Positions 16,638 to 26,276 of a stretch of DNA of 64,000 nt are shown here, piece after piece. The notes beneath the pieces were generated by a model. The model was not told where the DNA came from. It did no database searches and saw nothing but the letters and a program-made list of their open reading frames with translations. Position 1 is the stretch's first letter; each line of letters begins with the position of its first letter. Position numbers and translations under genes: made by a program. The stretch comes from an uncultured Bacteroidales bacterium (GTDB lineage: Bacteria > Bacteroidota > Bacteroidia > Bacteroidales > UBA932), in NCBI GenBank assembly GCA_905233655.1, contig CAJOCS010000001.1:54026-118025 (forward strand), read 5' to 3'.

Positions 16638-18284
16638 ATGCCTGATTTTAAATATGCCCCCATGTTCCAGTTGGGCGAGGACAAAACAGAGTACTATAAG
16701 ATTCCTGGATCGGAGAAACTTGTGAAGACATCCAAGTTCGGCGGCCATTGCGGATGCGGTGGCAAAACCATCCTGGAGGTGTCGCCGGAGGCTTTGACCC
16801 TGGTGGCCCAGCAGTCTTTCCACGACTGTCAGTTCATGTTGCGCCGCTCCCACAATGAGCAGGTGGCAAAAATCCTTACAGACCCGGAGGCTTCGGACAA
16901 CGATAAATACGTGGCCCTGCAGTTCCTGCGCAATGCTGAGACTTCCGTAAAGGGCGTGCTTCCTTTCTGCCAGGACACAGGCACAGCCATCATCCACGGA
17001 GAAAAAGGGCAGCGCGTATGGACCGACTTCGAGGACGAAGAGGCTCTGAGCAGGGGCGTTTTCAATACTTATACCCAGGAGAATCTCCGCTACAGCCAGA
17101 ACGCCCCGTTGGATATGTACAATGAGGTGAACACCAAGTGCAACCTTCCGGCGCAGATTGATATCGAGGCCACTCAGGGCAGCGAATACCGCTTCATTAT
17201 GGTGGCAAAGGGCGGCGGCAGCGCCAACAAGACCTACTTCTACCCCATGACCAAGGCCACTATCCAGAATGAAGGCACCCTCATTCCCTTCCTGGTGGAG
17301 AAGATGCGCTCCCTGGGTACGGCAGCCTGCCCGCCCTACCACATCGCCTTTGTGATTGGCGGAACGTCGGCCGAGAAGAATCTCCTTACCGTGAAGCTCG
17401 CGAGCATCAAGTTCTACGACTCCCTGCCCACTACCGGTGATGAAACCGGCCGCGCCTTCCGCGACATAGACCTCGAGGAAAAGCTCCTGAAGGAGGCGCA
17501 GAAGATTGGTCTTGGAGCGCAGTTCGGCGGCAAATACCTTGCCCACGACATCCGCGTAATACGTCTGCCCCGCCACGGTGCCAGCTGCCCTATCGGCATG
17601 GGTGTGAGCTGCAGCGCAGACCGTAATATCAAATCCAAGATAAATGCCGACGGTGTATGGATCGAGAAAATGGATTCCAACCCCACGGAGCTTATTCCGG
17701 AAGAGTTCAGAAATCCCGGCGAAGGCCCCAAGGGAATTGAGATAGACCTCGACAAGGGCATTGACGCAGTGCGCGCAGAGCTCACGAAATATACCGTGGG
17801 CACCCGCGTAAACCTGAAGGGAACCATTATTGTGGCACGTGACATCGCTCACGCCAAGCTCAAGGCCCGCCTGGATGCCGGCGAAGGCATGCCTGACTAT
17901 TTCAAGGACCATCCCATCCTGTATGCCGGTCCCGCCAAGACTCCGGCAGGCTATCCCTGCGGCTCCATGGGCCCCACCACGGCGAACCGCATGGACCCGT
18001 ATGTAGATGAATTCCAGGATCACGGAGCATCGCTGGTGATGATTGCGAAGGGCAACCGTTCGAAAGTGGTCACGGATGCCTGCCAGAAGCACGGCGGCTT
18101 CTATCTGGGCACCATCGGCGGTGTTGCTGCAGTGCTCTCCCAGAGCAGCATCCGCAGCATCGAATGCGTCGAGTACCCGGAACTCGGCATGGAAGCCATC
18201 TGGAAAATCACTGTGGAAGACTTCCCCGCCTTCATACTGGTGGACGACAAGGGTAACGACTTCTTCAAGAGCATCGGCCTGTAG
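16638..18284 (+). CDS. fumA: class I (iron-sulfur) fumarate hydratase
   Basis: 548 residues from ATG 16638, the same length as E. coli FumA; upstream in-frame codons overlap the preceding gene. Conserved blocks include [62 protein letters not shown] and [11 protein letters not shown]. The Cys residues expected to bind the [4Fe-4S] cluster lie in the first and fourth blocks and in the segment [10 protein letters not shown]. It interconverts fumarate and malate in the cytoplasm and is oxygen-sensitive. It could use fumarate made by the aspartase 5 kb upstream. No consensus promoter is visible in the 34-nt gap after the island gene, so it may be read through from upstream. Confidence 0.95.
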   Translation: MPDFKYAPMFQLGEDKTEYYKIPGSEKLVKTSKFGGHCGCGGKTILEVSPEALTLVAQQSFHDCQFMLRRSHNEQVAKILTDPEASDNDKYVALQFLRNAETSVKGVLPFCQDTGTAIIHGEKGQRVWTDFEDEEALSRGVFNTYTQENLRYSQNAPLDMYNEVNTKCNLPAQIDIEATQGSEYRFIMVAKGGGSANKTYFYPMTKATIQNEGTLIPFLVEKMRSLGTAACPPYHIAFVIGGTSAEKNLLTVKLASIKFYDSLPTTGDETGRAFRDIDLEEKLLKEAQKIGLGAQFGGKYLAHDIRVIRLPRHGASCPIGMGVSCSADRNIKSKINADGVWIEKMDSNPTELIPEEFRNPGEGPKGIEIDLDKGIDAVRAELTKYTVGTRVNLKGTIIVARDIAHAKLKARLDAGEGMPDYFKDHPILYAGPAKTPAGYPCGSMGPTTANRMDPYVDEFQDHGASLVMIAKGNRSKVVTDACQKHGGFYLGTIGGVAAVLSQSSIRSIECVEYPELGMEAIWKITVEDFPAFILVDDKGNDFFKSIGL

Positions 18285-18289
18285 GAAAA

Positions 18290-20956
18290 ATGGCGAAATT
18301 CTGGACGGAAATACTTGTCCCTGCGGCAATTGTAGGCCTCACCCTGGTTCAGACCGTGGGTGTGGAGACTCACCGTGCCATGCAGCTGGACTTCTTCCGT
18401 CCCGCAGCCGACACCACCGCCGTCCAGGCCGATTCGCAGCTTACGGCGCGTCCCGATTCCATCGTCCCCGCCCTGGCCGACTCCACCGCCCTTGCCGACA
18501 GTGTGGATGATTTCGACTTCTTCGGTGAAGAAGAGCCCGTTGACACTACACCGAGGATTGACCCCCGCGACACCGTGAAGGTGCCGGACAGCCTTCGCAT
18601 CACCGACCCCTTCCTGTACCAGTGGTACGTTGCGACGAAGGACACCTTCGTTCACCGCATAGTGATCGATTCCCTGAAGGCGGCCGGAGACAGTGTGATT
18701 TGGCCGCGTATCGATTCGCTCTTCATCGCCGACTCCACAGCGGCGGCAATCGCCGCCTTCAACCAGTGGTATGCCTCGCTCACAAGGGCCGAACGCCGCC
18801 GCTACGACTACGAGCAGGCCCTCCCCGGAATACTTCACCGTCAGGATTCCATAATTCGGCGCAAAGACAGTCTCAAGGCCGTCCGCGACAGTATTATCGA
18901 GAACACGCCCCGTATACTTGAGACGGCTTTCCTGCCGGATTCCCTGTACTACAAGAGACTCGTTGCCTGGAAGCACGACCGCCTTTACAACCGCGTGGAG
19001 CCATTCACCTGGGACACCACGGCCAATTACCGCTTCTACGACTATCCTTTCATGAAGGAGGATGTGGGCGCCTCGTGGTTGGGCATGCCCGGTTCGCCCG
19101 TGCAGAACTACAACTTCTTCCAGCGCAGCCACAACGAGACGGTGAGCTTCTATGCCCCCTACGATTGCTGGACCTACACTCCCTCGAGCCTGCCGATGTT
19201 CAATACCAAGACTCCCTACACGGAGCTGGAGTATTACGGCAACCTCTTCACCACCAGCAGCAAGAGTGCCGACGCCTTCCGCGTGTTCACCACCCAGAAC
19301 ATAACGCCTGCGCTGAATATCGCCCTTGAAATGAGACGCTGGGGCGGAGCCGGAACCCTCAAGAACGAGAAGACCGACAACCGCAGCTACTTCGTTGCGG
19401 GCAACTATCTTGGCAAGCAGTATCTCGCACATGGCGGATTCATCTTCAACCGGGTGGTGCGCCAGGAGAACGGCGGTGTGCAGGACAATATGTGGATCAG
19501 GGATACCACGGTGGACGTGAGGGAAATTGAAGTGAACCTTGCGGCGGCGCAGAACCGCCTCACCAAGCACACTCTCTTCTTCGACCAGAGCTACCGCATC
19601 CCCATGGACTTCATAGACAGGATAAGGCATCGCGGAGACAGCACCTGGACGCCGTCGGACACCCTGAACAAAGATATAACCACCGCGTTCATAGGCACTT
19701 CCAGTGAATGGACCAGCTGGACGAAGCAGTATGTCGACCAGACTTCCACGCCTCTCGCGGCCTTCTATAACAACGCCTTCTTCCAGAATCCGGCGAAGAG
19801 TTCCGACTCCCTGCGCGTGACGCGGCTCGACAACCGTCTCTTCCTCCGCATCCAGCCCTGGCATGAAGACGCCGTGGTTTCCCGCATCGAGGGCGGTATA
19901 GGCGACAGGCTGCAGAACCATTTCCTGATGCAGAGCCAGAACTATCTGATGAAGAATTCCCCGTACCGCTGGAACACGGCCTATGTCTATGCCGGGGCCG
20001 AGGGAAGCCTGAAGAAGTATCTGGTGTGGAATGCCAATCTCACATACAATTTTGCCGGTTACCAGGCGAATGACTTCGCCTTTGAGGCCAATGCAAAACT
20101 GAACATTTATCCGTTCCGGCGGCATCCGGACAGCCCCATGAGCTTCACGGCCAGGCTGGAATCCACCCTTGAGGAGCCGGAGTTCTATCAGCAGCACTTC
20201 TTCTCCAATCACTATGTCTGGGAGAACAGTTTCTCCAAGATTTCCACGTCGAAGTTAAGCGCCTCGCTCAGCGTACCGCGCTGGAGGCTCAATGCCTGGG
20301 CGGGTTATTCCCTGCTTTCGGGCAATATCTATTACGGCACCGACGGTATGCCGAGGCAGAACGGCTCGGCGATGAGCGTGATATCGGCCCGTCTGGACAA
20401 AGACTTTGTGCTGGGGCCCGTGCACCTTGACAACAGCGCCCTCGTTCAGTTCTCTTCCGACGAGAGCGCGATGCCTCTGCCGCTGCTGGCCCTGAACTTA
20501 AGGTGGTATCTGCAACTCACGATTGTGGACCCGAAGGTGATGATAATGCAGATTGGCGCCAATACCCGTTTCACCACGGCCTGGTATGCCCCGTCGTACA
20601 ATCCGGTGGCCGGAGTGTTCATGAACCAGACCGAATATAAATACGGCAACTGCCCCGTATTCGACGCCTTCGTGAACCTGCAGTGGAAACAGGCCTGCAT
20701 CTTCTTCAAGATGGAGAATCTCGGGAAGGGATGGCCAATGGATAAACACGACTATTTCACGGCCCATCATTACATCCAGGTGCCCAGCATCTTCAAGTTC
20801 GGCATATCCTGGCCAATCTATCCTATGCTCGGCCAGCAGAGGACCATGTCCAGCCGCGCAGGAAGCGGTATGGGTGGCGGTGGCGGAGCTTCCGGTGGCC
20901 GCAGGCTCTCCGGAGGCGGCGGCATGACGGGCGGAATGATGGGTGGACGCCGATGA
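18290..20956 (+). CDS. putative outer-membrane porin (Porin_10-type), 888 residues
   Basis: The N-terminus has a hydrophobic stretch (ILVPAAIVGLTLVQTVG), then a ~150-residue low-complexity region rich in Asp, Ser, Thr and Ala with repeated DS motifs. The rest is a long series of aromatic-rich amphipathic strands typical of a large beta-barrel; parts such as SASLSVPRWRLNAWAGYSLL read as consecutive strands. It resembles the Bacteroidota putative porin family (Porin_10). The C-terminus is an unusual Gly/Met/Arg-rich tail (GGGGGASGGRR...GGMMGGRR) rather than an aromatic strand. It begins 5 nt after fumA and overlaps the transglycosylase gene by 4 nt. Confidence 0.75.
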   Translation: MAKFWTEILVPAAIVGLTLVQTVGVETHRAMQLDFFRPAADTTAVQADSQLTARPDSIVPALADSTALADSVDDFDFFGEEEPVDTTPRIDPRDTVKVPDSLRITDPFLYQWYVATKDTFVHRIVIDSLKAAGDSVIWPRIDSLFIADSTAAAIAAFNQWYASLTRAERRRYDYEQALPGILHRQDSIIRRKDSLKAVRDSIIENTPRILETAFLPDSLYYKRLVAWKHDRLYNRVEPFTWDTTANYRFYDYPFMKEDVGASWLGMPGSPVQNYNFFQRSHNETVSFYAPYDCWTYTPSSLPMFNTKTPYTELEYYGNLFTTSSKSADAFRVFTTQNITPALNIALEMRRWGGAGTLKNEKTDNRSYFVAGNYLGKQYLAHGGFIFNRVVRQENGGVQDNMWIRDTTVDVREIEVNLAAAQNRLTKHTLFFDQSYRIPMDFIDRIRHRGDSTWTPSDTLNKDITTAFIGTSSEWTSWTKQYVDQTSTPLAAFYNNAFFQNPAKSSDSLRVTRLDNRLFLRIQPWHEDAVVSRIEGGIGDRLQNHFLMQSQNYLMKNSPYRWNTAYVYAGAEGSLKKYLVWNANLTYNFAGYQANDFAFEANAKLNIYPFRRHPDSPMSFTARLESTLEEPEFYQQHFFSNHYVWENSFSKISTSKLSASLSVPRWRLNAWAGYSLLSGNIYYGTDGMPRQNGSAMSVISARLDKDFVLGPVHLDNSALVQFSSDESAMPLPLLALNLRWYLQLTIVDPKVMIMQIGANTRFTTAWYAPSYNPVAGVFMNQTEYKYGNCPVFDAFVNLQWKQACIFFKMENLGKGWPMDKHDYFTAHHYIQVPSIFKFGISWPIYPMLGQQRTMSSRAGSGMGGGGGASGGRRLSGGGGMTGGMMGGRR

Positions 20957-21633
20957 ACACACGCACACTCCTCGCAAAGCTTTTCCTGTGTATCCTGCTG
21001 CTCGCTGTAATTCCAAGCAGCAGAGTGTCCTACCGTACGGCCGTGGGCGAAGACGAAACCGCCCTGCTCATCGATTCCCTGAGAAGGGACTATTCCTACA
21101 ACAGGGCTGCATCCCGTCTGATGAAAAAGGGCCGCTTGCCGGACCGGGAGCAGATAAGCCCCTACGACAATCTCATCAAGACAAACGCACGCCACATCGA
21201 CTGGGACTGGAGACTGCTCGCAGCCCTCATATACCATGAATCGCGCTTTACGCCGGAAGCCAACTCACACAAGGGGGCGGTGGGCCTGATGCAGATCCGG
21301 AGCAGTCGCTATCCGGTCGATTCGCTTCTGGTCCCCTCCATCAACCTTGAGGTGGGGTGCAACTATTTACGCCGCCTGGAGAACATGTTCTCCCGCTATG
21401 CGGCATCACCCGGCGAACTTGTAAAGTATACCCTCGCCGCCTACAACGCCGGCGAAGGACGCGTGCTACAGGGCATACAGATAGCCCGTTCTCTCGGCAT
21501 GGACGACTCCCACTGGTCGAGCGTTGCCGAGGCTATGACCTACATCCCTGGCTTCAACGAAGCACCCTGCATCCAGTATGTGGAATCCATACTGAACACC
21601 TATTACGTATACTATAATTATTATCCGGACTAG
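20953..21633 (+). CDS. lytic transglycosylase, SLT domain
   Basis: 226 residues with an N-terminal signal/anchor (TLLAKLFLCILLLAVIPSS). The SLT domain covers ~residues 85-215, with the catalytic Glu in YHESRFTPEA and the family blocks GAVGLMQIRSSRY, LEVGCNYLRRL and LAAYNAGEGRVL. It cleaves the MurNAc-GlcNAc bond of peptidoglycan in the periplasm, forming 1,6-anhydro ends. It overlaps the porin gene by ATGA, so the two are translationally linked; wall remodelling for insertion of the large barrel is a possible link but only inference. Confidence 0.9.
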   Translation: MNTRTLLAKLFLCILLLAVIPSSRVSYRTAVGEDETALLIDSLRRDYSYNRAASRLMKKGRLPDREQISPYDNLIKTNARHIDWDWRLLAALIYHESRFTPEANSHKGAVGLMQIRSSRYPVDSLLVPSINLEVGCNYLRRLENMFSRYAASPGELVKYTLAAYNAGEGRVLQGIQIARSLGMDDSHWSSVAEAMTYIPGFNEAPCIQYVESILNTYYVYYNYYPD

Positions 21634-22787
21634 TTTACCTTGACTGTCTTTGCCGGGTCCACGCGCGAGATGAACAGCGTGGGAATGAGCAGAAGAAGCA
21701 TGATGCCAGCATAGGCCGTGGCATCGGCAAGAAGGATGAAGACTATGTCCACATGGACCGGCACATAGCTTACGAAGTAGTTGGCCGCATCCAGCGGAAT
21801 AAGATGGAAAACGCCCTGGACAAGGCAGAACAGAAGGGCCAGCGCGTTACCCACGGCCATTCCTTTCAGCACCACCGAAGAACCCACGTGCAGGAAAACC
21901 CGCCCCACCCCGCGGTTGTCCATTCCCATGGTCTTTAGAACGCCGATTGTGGGAATATTCCGGAGCAGCATTATCAGAAGGCCGGAAATCATATTGAATC
22001 CGGCCACCACCGTCATCAGGATGAGGATGAAAAGCACATTGAAATCCAGCAGGTCCAGCCAGTCGAACACCTGAGGATAGGCCCTCACCGACGACTGGAC
22101 GCTGATTCCGTATGGAGCGTCGTCGGAAGAGAGGGAAAGCAGTTCGCCGATTCTGCGGCTTACGGCTTCCTCGGCCCCAGGGTTGCGATAGGGCTCTTCC
22201 AGCATCACTTCGAGGCTGCTTACCCGGGTGGAATCCCAGCCATTGAGCCTCTGGACATCGGCCAGATTCGCCCTCACCACCAGATTGTCGTCGTTTTCCA
22301 GAATGTCACGGTGCACGCCCGTAACATGGAATTTACGGACCCGCATTCGCTCTCCCACGAAGTAGGTGGTCATTTCCTCTCCGGGGCCCACACCGGTGAT
22401 TTCCCGAAGACGCGCGGGAATGGAAACGCAGAGAGCGGAGTCGGCCCTCTGCGTTCCCTTTATGTTCACCCCGTGTATCACATCCCCGTTCTTTACGATT
22501 CCGCCGCGGCTCACCACGGGCTCCAGCGAGCGCACCCCGGGGATGGCGAGGATGGCCTGCTCGGCCTCGAGATGGCGGGGAATCCAGGGCTGGTCGCTGC
22601 CCACTGACTGTGCGGGATAGATACGAATGTCTCCCGTCATTGCGGCCACGCCCTCACGTATGCTGTGACGGAAGCCCGAAGACACCGTAACAGCAAGAAT
22701 CATCACAAGGAAACTCACGGCGATGGCTATCGCCGCGATGTTTCCCTGAAATTTGAGTTTTGCCGATATGAACCTTTCCGGCGACAC
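21630..22787 (-). CDS. FtsX/LolE-like ABC transporter permease
   Basis: 385 residues from a GTG at 22787, two nucleotides after the stop of the M13 peptidase gene. This gives MSPERFISAKLKFQGN, a typical LolC/LolE-like N-terminus; the longer frame to 22826 lies inside the peptidase gene. There is one N-terminal membrane segment (~20-40), a ~200-residue periplasmic domain, and three C-terminal segments (NVLFILILMTVVAGFNMISG and two more). The family moves lipoproteins or acts in mechanotransmission. No ATPase gene is adjacent, so its partner must be elsewhere. Its stop overlaps the convergent transglycosylase stop. Confidence 0.82.
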   Translation of the reverse strand: MSPERFISAKLKFQGNIAAIAIAVSFLVMILAVTVSSGFRHSIREGVAAMTGDIRIYPAQSVGSDQPWIPRHLEAEQAILAIPGVRSLEPVVSRGGIVKNGDVIHGVNIKGTQRADSALCVSIPARLREITGVGPGEEMTTYFVGERMRVRKFHVTGVHRDILENDDNLVVRANLADVQRLNGWDSTRVSSLEVMLEEPYRNPGAEEAVSRRIGELLSLSSDDAPYGISVQSSVRAYPQVFDWLDLLDFNVLFILILMTVVAGFNMISGLLIMLLRNIPTIGVLKTMGMDNRGVGRVFLHVGSSVVLKGMAVGNALALLFCLVQGVFHLIPLDAANYFVSYVPVHVDIVFILLADATAYAGIMLLLLIPTLFISRVDPAKTVKVN

Positions 22788-22789
22788 TC

Positions 22790-24802
22790 TTACCAGATGT
22801 GGACGCGTTCTTCCTCGGGACGCCACATCGGGTCGCCCTCATGGATGTCGAATGCGTCGAAGAAAGTCTGGAAGTTGCGCACAGAGACGTTCACCCTGTT
22901 CACTGCAAGGGAGTGAGGGTCCATATTGGTGAGACGGGCCTTCTCCTGGTCGGTGATGTTCTGGGCCCAGATGGCGCCGTAGCTCAGATAGAAGCGCTGG
23001 GCACGGGTGAAGCCGTCGATCATGGGATCCCTCTTGCCGGCGGTGGCGTTCTCCATTGCGGTGAAAGCGATGGAAAGACCGCCGTGGTCGCCGATGTTCT
23101 CACCCAGGGTGTAGCGGCCGTTGGCGTGTACGCCGGGCAGGACCTCAACCTCGTCGAACTGGGCTGCAAGACGGTTTCCGAGCTCGTCGAACTTGGCCTT
23201 GTCGTCGGCCGTCCACCAGTTCACCATATTGCCGTCGCGGTCGAACATGGAGCCCTGATCGTCGAAGCCGTGGGACATCTCGTGGCCTATGACCACGCCG
23301 ATACCGCCGTAGTTCACGGGATCGTCGGCATCAGGATCGAAGAAAGGCTTCTGCAGGATGGCTGCGGGGAAGCAGATTTCGTTGGTAGTGGGGTTGTAGT
23401 AGGCGTTCACGGTCTGGGGAGTCATGCCCCACTCGCTCTTGTCGGTGGGCTTGCCGAGCTTGGACAGGTTGTCCTGCACATACCACGCGCTGGCGGCGCG
23501 CATGTTCTCATAGAAGCTCTTCGAAGGGTCGATGTCGAGGGAGCTGTAGTCTTTCCACTTGTCGGGATAGCCAACCTTCACGGTGAAGGAAGCGAGCTTG
23601 GCGCGTGCGGCCATCTTGGTGCTGTCGCTCATCCAGTCGAGTTCGTCGATGTGCTGGCCGAGTGCGACGCGGAGATTCTCCACCAGACGGATCATCTTCT
23701 TCTTGGACGATTTGGGGAAGTAACGCTGTACGTACATCTGTCCCACAGCTTCGCCGAGAATGCCGTTGGGCACCTGCATGGCCCTCTTCCAGCGGGGACG
23801 CTGCTCCTGTGCACCGGCCATCTGATGGGAGAAGAACTCCCATGATGCGGTATAGAAGTCGTCGGAGAGGGCGCCGGCGCTGCTGCTCACGAACTGGCAG
23901 AGGATATAATTCTTCAGAATGTCGAGCGGGGCGTTGGCGACGAATTCGTTGAGACCCTCAAAGTAGGAAGGCTGCTCCACGATGATTCTGTCCTGGGCGG
24001 GGATTCCGAGCTCGGCCATCACATGGTCGAGATGGAGGGCGGGATAATTCTCGAAAATCTGGCTTGAACTCATGGGGTTGTTGAGGGCCGTAACGTTGCG
24101 GTTCTGCTCGCGGGTCCAGGAGTGGAAGGCGATCGCGTCTTCAACCTGGATGTCGCCGGCCATGACCTCTTCGGCATTCGGCACGCCTGCGAGGTTAAGG
24201 ACGTTCACCAGATAGTTCTTGTAGCCTTCCTTGAGAGCGGCGTTGGAGGCTTCGAGATAGTAGTCCCTGTCGCCCATTCCGAGGCCACCCTGGCCGAGAT
24301 AGAAAATCTGCATGTCGCTGTCCTCAATGTCGGAGGAGACTCCGCCGCCGAAGAAACCGCCTTCACCGTAGAGGTTCATGCGGCCGAGCAGGGAGAACAA
24401 CTCCTCCTTGCTTTCAACGGCCTGAATCTCGGCGATATAAGGCTGGATGGGCTGTGCGCCGAGGCGGTTGCGCTCGGTGGAATCCAGGGCCATGCGGTAG
24501 AGGTCGGATATTTTCTGCTCCACGGAGCCGCGGCGGGCATCCATGGTGAGCATGCTCTCGAAGAGGGCGTTCAGGTTCTCCTGAGTGCGCTCTGCAATTG
24601 CGTCGAAGCTGCCGTAACGGGAGAATTCGGGACGCAGGGGGTTGGCCGCCTGCCAGCCGCCGGTAGAATACTGGTAGAAGTCCACCTTCGGACTGGTGAG
24701 AGTGTCCAGGCTGTTCATGTCCAGGGCCGGGGCCTTGGGGCCTCTGTTGTTACAGGCCGCAAAAGCCAGTAAGGATAACATAATCGCTAATGTCTTTTTC
24801 AT
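22790..24802 (-). CDS. pepO: M13-family zinc metallopeptidase lipoprotein (PepO/neprilysin-like)
   Basis: 670 residues, usual for M13. A signal peptide ends in a lipobox FAAC, so it is probably lipid-anchored in the periplasm or at the surface. The zinc site HEMSH lies in VVIGHEMSHGFDDQG (about residue 507), and the third ligand Glu with the Asp in ENIGDHGGLSIAF. The substrate-binding NAYYNPTTNEICFPAAIL block is also present. M13 enzymes cut short peptides. It is the first gene of a two-gene minus-strand unit with the permease. Confidence 0.94.
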   Translation of the reverse strand: MKKTLAIMLSLLAFAACNNRGPKAPALDMNSLDTLTSPKVDFYQYSTGGWQAANPLRPEFSRYGSFDAIAERTQENLNALFESMLTMDARRGSVEQKISDLYRMALDSTERNRLGAQPIQPYIAEIQAVESKEELFSLLGRMNLYGEGGFFGGGVSSDIEDSDMQIFYLGQGGLGMGDRDYYLEASNAALKEGYKNYLVNVLNLAGVPNAEEVMAGDIQVEDAIAFHSWTREQNRNVTALNNPMSSSQIFENYPALHLDHVMAELGIPAQDRIIVEQPSYFEGLNEFVANAPLDILKNYILCQFVSSSAGALSDDFYTASWEFFSHQMAGAQEQRPRWKRAMQVPNGILGEAVGQMYVQRYFPKSSKKKMIRLVENLRVALGQHIDELDWMSDSTKMAARAKLASFTVKVGYPDKWKDYSSLDIDPSKSFYENMRAASAWYVQDNLSKLGKPTDKSEWGMTPQTVNAYYNPTTNEICFPAAILQKPFFDPDADDPVNYGGIGVVIGHEMSHGFDDQGSMFDRDGNMVNWWTADDKAKFDELGNRLAAQFDEVEVLPGVHANGRYTLGENIGDHGGLSIAFTAMENATAGKRDPMIDGFTRAQRFYLSYGAIWAQNITDQEKARLTNMDPHSLAVNRVNVSVRNFQTFFDAFDIHEGDPMWRPEEERVHIW

Positions 24803-24835
24803 GATATGTGGTTAAATAATTAATTGCATAGTTTG

Positions 24836-24843
24836 CAAATTTA
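24836..24843 (-). promoter_or_regulatory. -7 box for the M13 peptidase gene
   Basis: Minus-strand TAAATTTG (24843-24836) lies 34 nt upstream of the start codon in the divergent gap. No clear -33 element was found at the right distance. Confidence 0.55.
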
Positions 24844-24888
24844 CGCATATTTGTGCATCTTTGTAAGTGATTGAACAAAAAAAATGAT

Positions 24889-25365
24889 ATGCTTGGGGAA
24901 CAAGACAATATTTTCATGAGGGAAGCCATCCGCCTTTCACGGGAAAGCGTTGAAAACGGCGGCGGTCCCTTCGGCGCCGTCATAGTAAAGGACGGGAAGA
25001 TAGTGGCCGGCTCATCCAACTCGGTAACCCTCGAAAACGATCCCACCGCACATGCGGAAGTGAGCTGCATCCGGAAAGCCTGCAAGGCCCTCGATACCTT
25101 CGACCTCTCCGGCTGCGACATATATACTTCGTGCGAACCCTGTCCCATGTGCCTCGGAGCCATTTACTGGGCCCACCTGGACAGAATTTTCTACGCCAAC
25201 GACCGCAAGGACGCGGGTGCCATCGGCTTTGACGACGACTTCATTTACGAAGAAATGGAAAAGCCCTTCGACCAGCGCCGCACACGTCTGATTCAGCTGC
25301 TCCGCAGCGAAGGCCTCGAGGTGTTCCGCATGTGGGACCAGAAGGCCGATAAAACCGAGTATTAG
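24889..25365 (+). CDS. guaD: guanine deaminase (CDA superfamily)
   Basis: 158 residues from ATG 24889; Bacillus subtilis GuaD is 156. Zinc-site motifs are HAEVSCIRKA (His, catalytic Glu) and SCEPCPMCLGAIYWA (two Cys). The segment FDDDFIYEEMEKP and the C-terminal KTEY ending closely follow GuaD rather than cytidine or tRNA deaminases. It converts guanine to xanthine and ammonia. It is followed by two transporter genes in a tight operon, suggesting purine salvage or catabolism. A near-consensus -7 box (CATCTTTG, 24856-24863) lies upstream. Confidence 0.88.
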   Translation: MLGEQDNIFMREAIRLSRESVENGGGPFGAVIVKDGKIVAGSSNSVTLENDPTAHAEVSCIRKACKALDTFDLSGCDIYTSCEPCPMCLGAIYWAHLDRIFYANDRKDAGAIGFDDDFIYEEMEKPFDQRRTRLIQLLRSEGLEVFRMWDQKADKTEY

Positions 25366-25367
25366 CC

Positions 25368-26276
25368 GTGATACTGCTCCTGCTGCTGGTCTTTCTGGTG
25401 GGCGTGTCAATGCCGGTGCAGACGGCCGTGAATTCCCGCCTGCAGAATTACCTTGGCACCCCGCTTTCAGCCTCGTTCGTATCCTTCTGCGTGGGCACGC
25501 TGCTGGTGTGGCTGGTAACCCTGCTGTGGCTTCCGCCCACGCCCCCCGACTACGGCGCAGTCCCCCTGTTCGCATGGACGGGAGGCATCACGGGAATGGT
25601 ATGCGTCACCCTGTTCATCCTCCTCTTCCCCCGCCTCGGCGGCGTTCAGACCGTGCTGCTGCCCATACTGGGCCAGATTATGACGAGCATGCTCATCGAC
25701 ACCTTCGGCTGGATGGGAATGGAAGCGAAGCCCCTCAGTACGGGACGCATAATCGGCTGTCTGATTGCCATTGCAGGCGTGTCTCTGGCCGTTATAAGAA
25801 AAGACACGGAGAAGAAAAGCGGCGGAGGTTCTCTCCTTCTATGGCAGATAATCGGCATACTTAACGGAGCCCTGATTTCCATCCAGTCGGCGGCGAACGG
25901 CACCCTCGGCGCCTTGATACAGTCGCCGGCTCTGGCATCGGCCTTTTCCTTTACCGTCTCCACAATTCTGCTGTGTTTCCTGGTGTTGCCAAGCAGTAAG
26001 GAACGCGCCGCCCTCAAGAGGATATTCACGGTGAAACGCCCCTGGTGGACCTGGACGGGCGGTGCCATAGGAGTGCTAATCGTTGTGGGCTTCGCCGTTT
26101 CCGCTCCAATCCTGGGGGTGGGCCTTATGACAGTGGTGAGCATCCTTGGGCAGCTGGTTTTCAGCGCGGCAATCGACCAGGCCGGGCTCTTCGGCGCGGC
26201 AAAAAGGCCCCTTACTTTCCAGAAAGTCTCCGGAATCCTGCTGGTTCTTGCGGGCTCTCTCCTTATTTATTTATGA
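25368..26276 (+). CDS. DMT-superfamily transporter, DUF606/YdcZ duplicated form
   Basis: 302 residues beginning at GTG 25368, two nucleotides after guaD. It has about ten hydrophobic segments arranged as two related ~150-residue halves: MPVQTAVNSRLQNYLGTPLSASFVS in the first and ISIQSAANGTLGALIQSPALASAFS in the second are clear internal repeats. This is the DUF606 (YdcZ) family of inner-membrane transporters; E. coli YdcZ corresponds to a single half. The substrate is unknown; its place between guaD and a second carrier suggests a nucleobase-related solute. Confidence 0.83.
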   Translation: MILLLLLVFLVGVSMPVQTAVNSRLQNYLGTPLSASFVSFCVGTLLVWLVTLLWLPPTPPDYGAVPLFAWTGGITGMVCVTLFILLFPRLGGVQTVLLPILGQIMTSMLIDTFGWMGMEAKPLSTGRIIGCLIAIAGVSLAVIRKDTEKKSGGGSLLLWQIIGILNGALISIQSAANGTLGALIQSPALASAFSFTVSTILLCFLVLPSSKERAALKRIFTVKRPWWTWTGGAIGVLIVVGFAVSAPILGVGLMTVVSILGQLVFSAAIDQAGLFGAAKRPLTFQKVSGILLVLAGSLLIYL

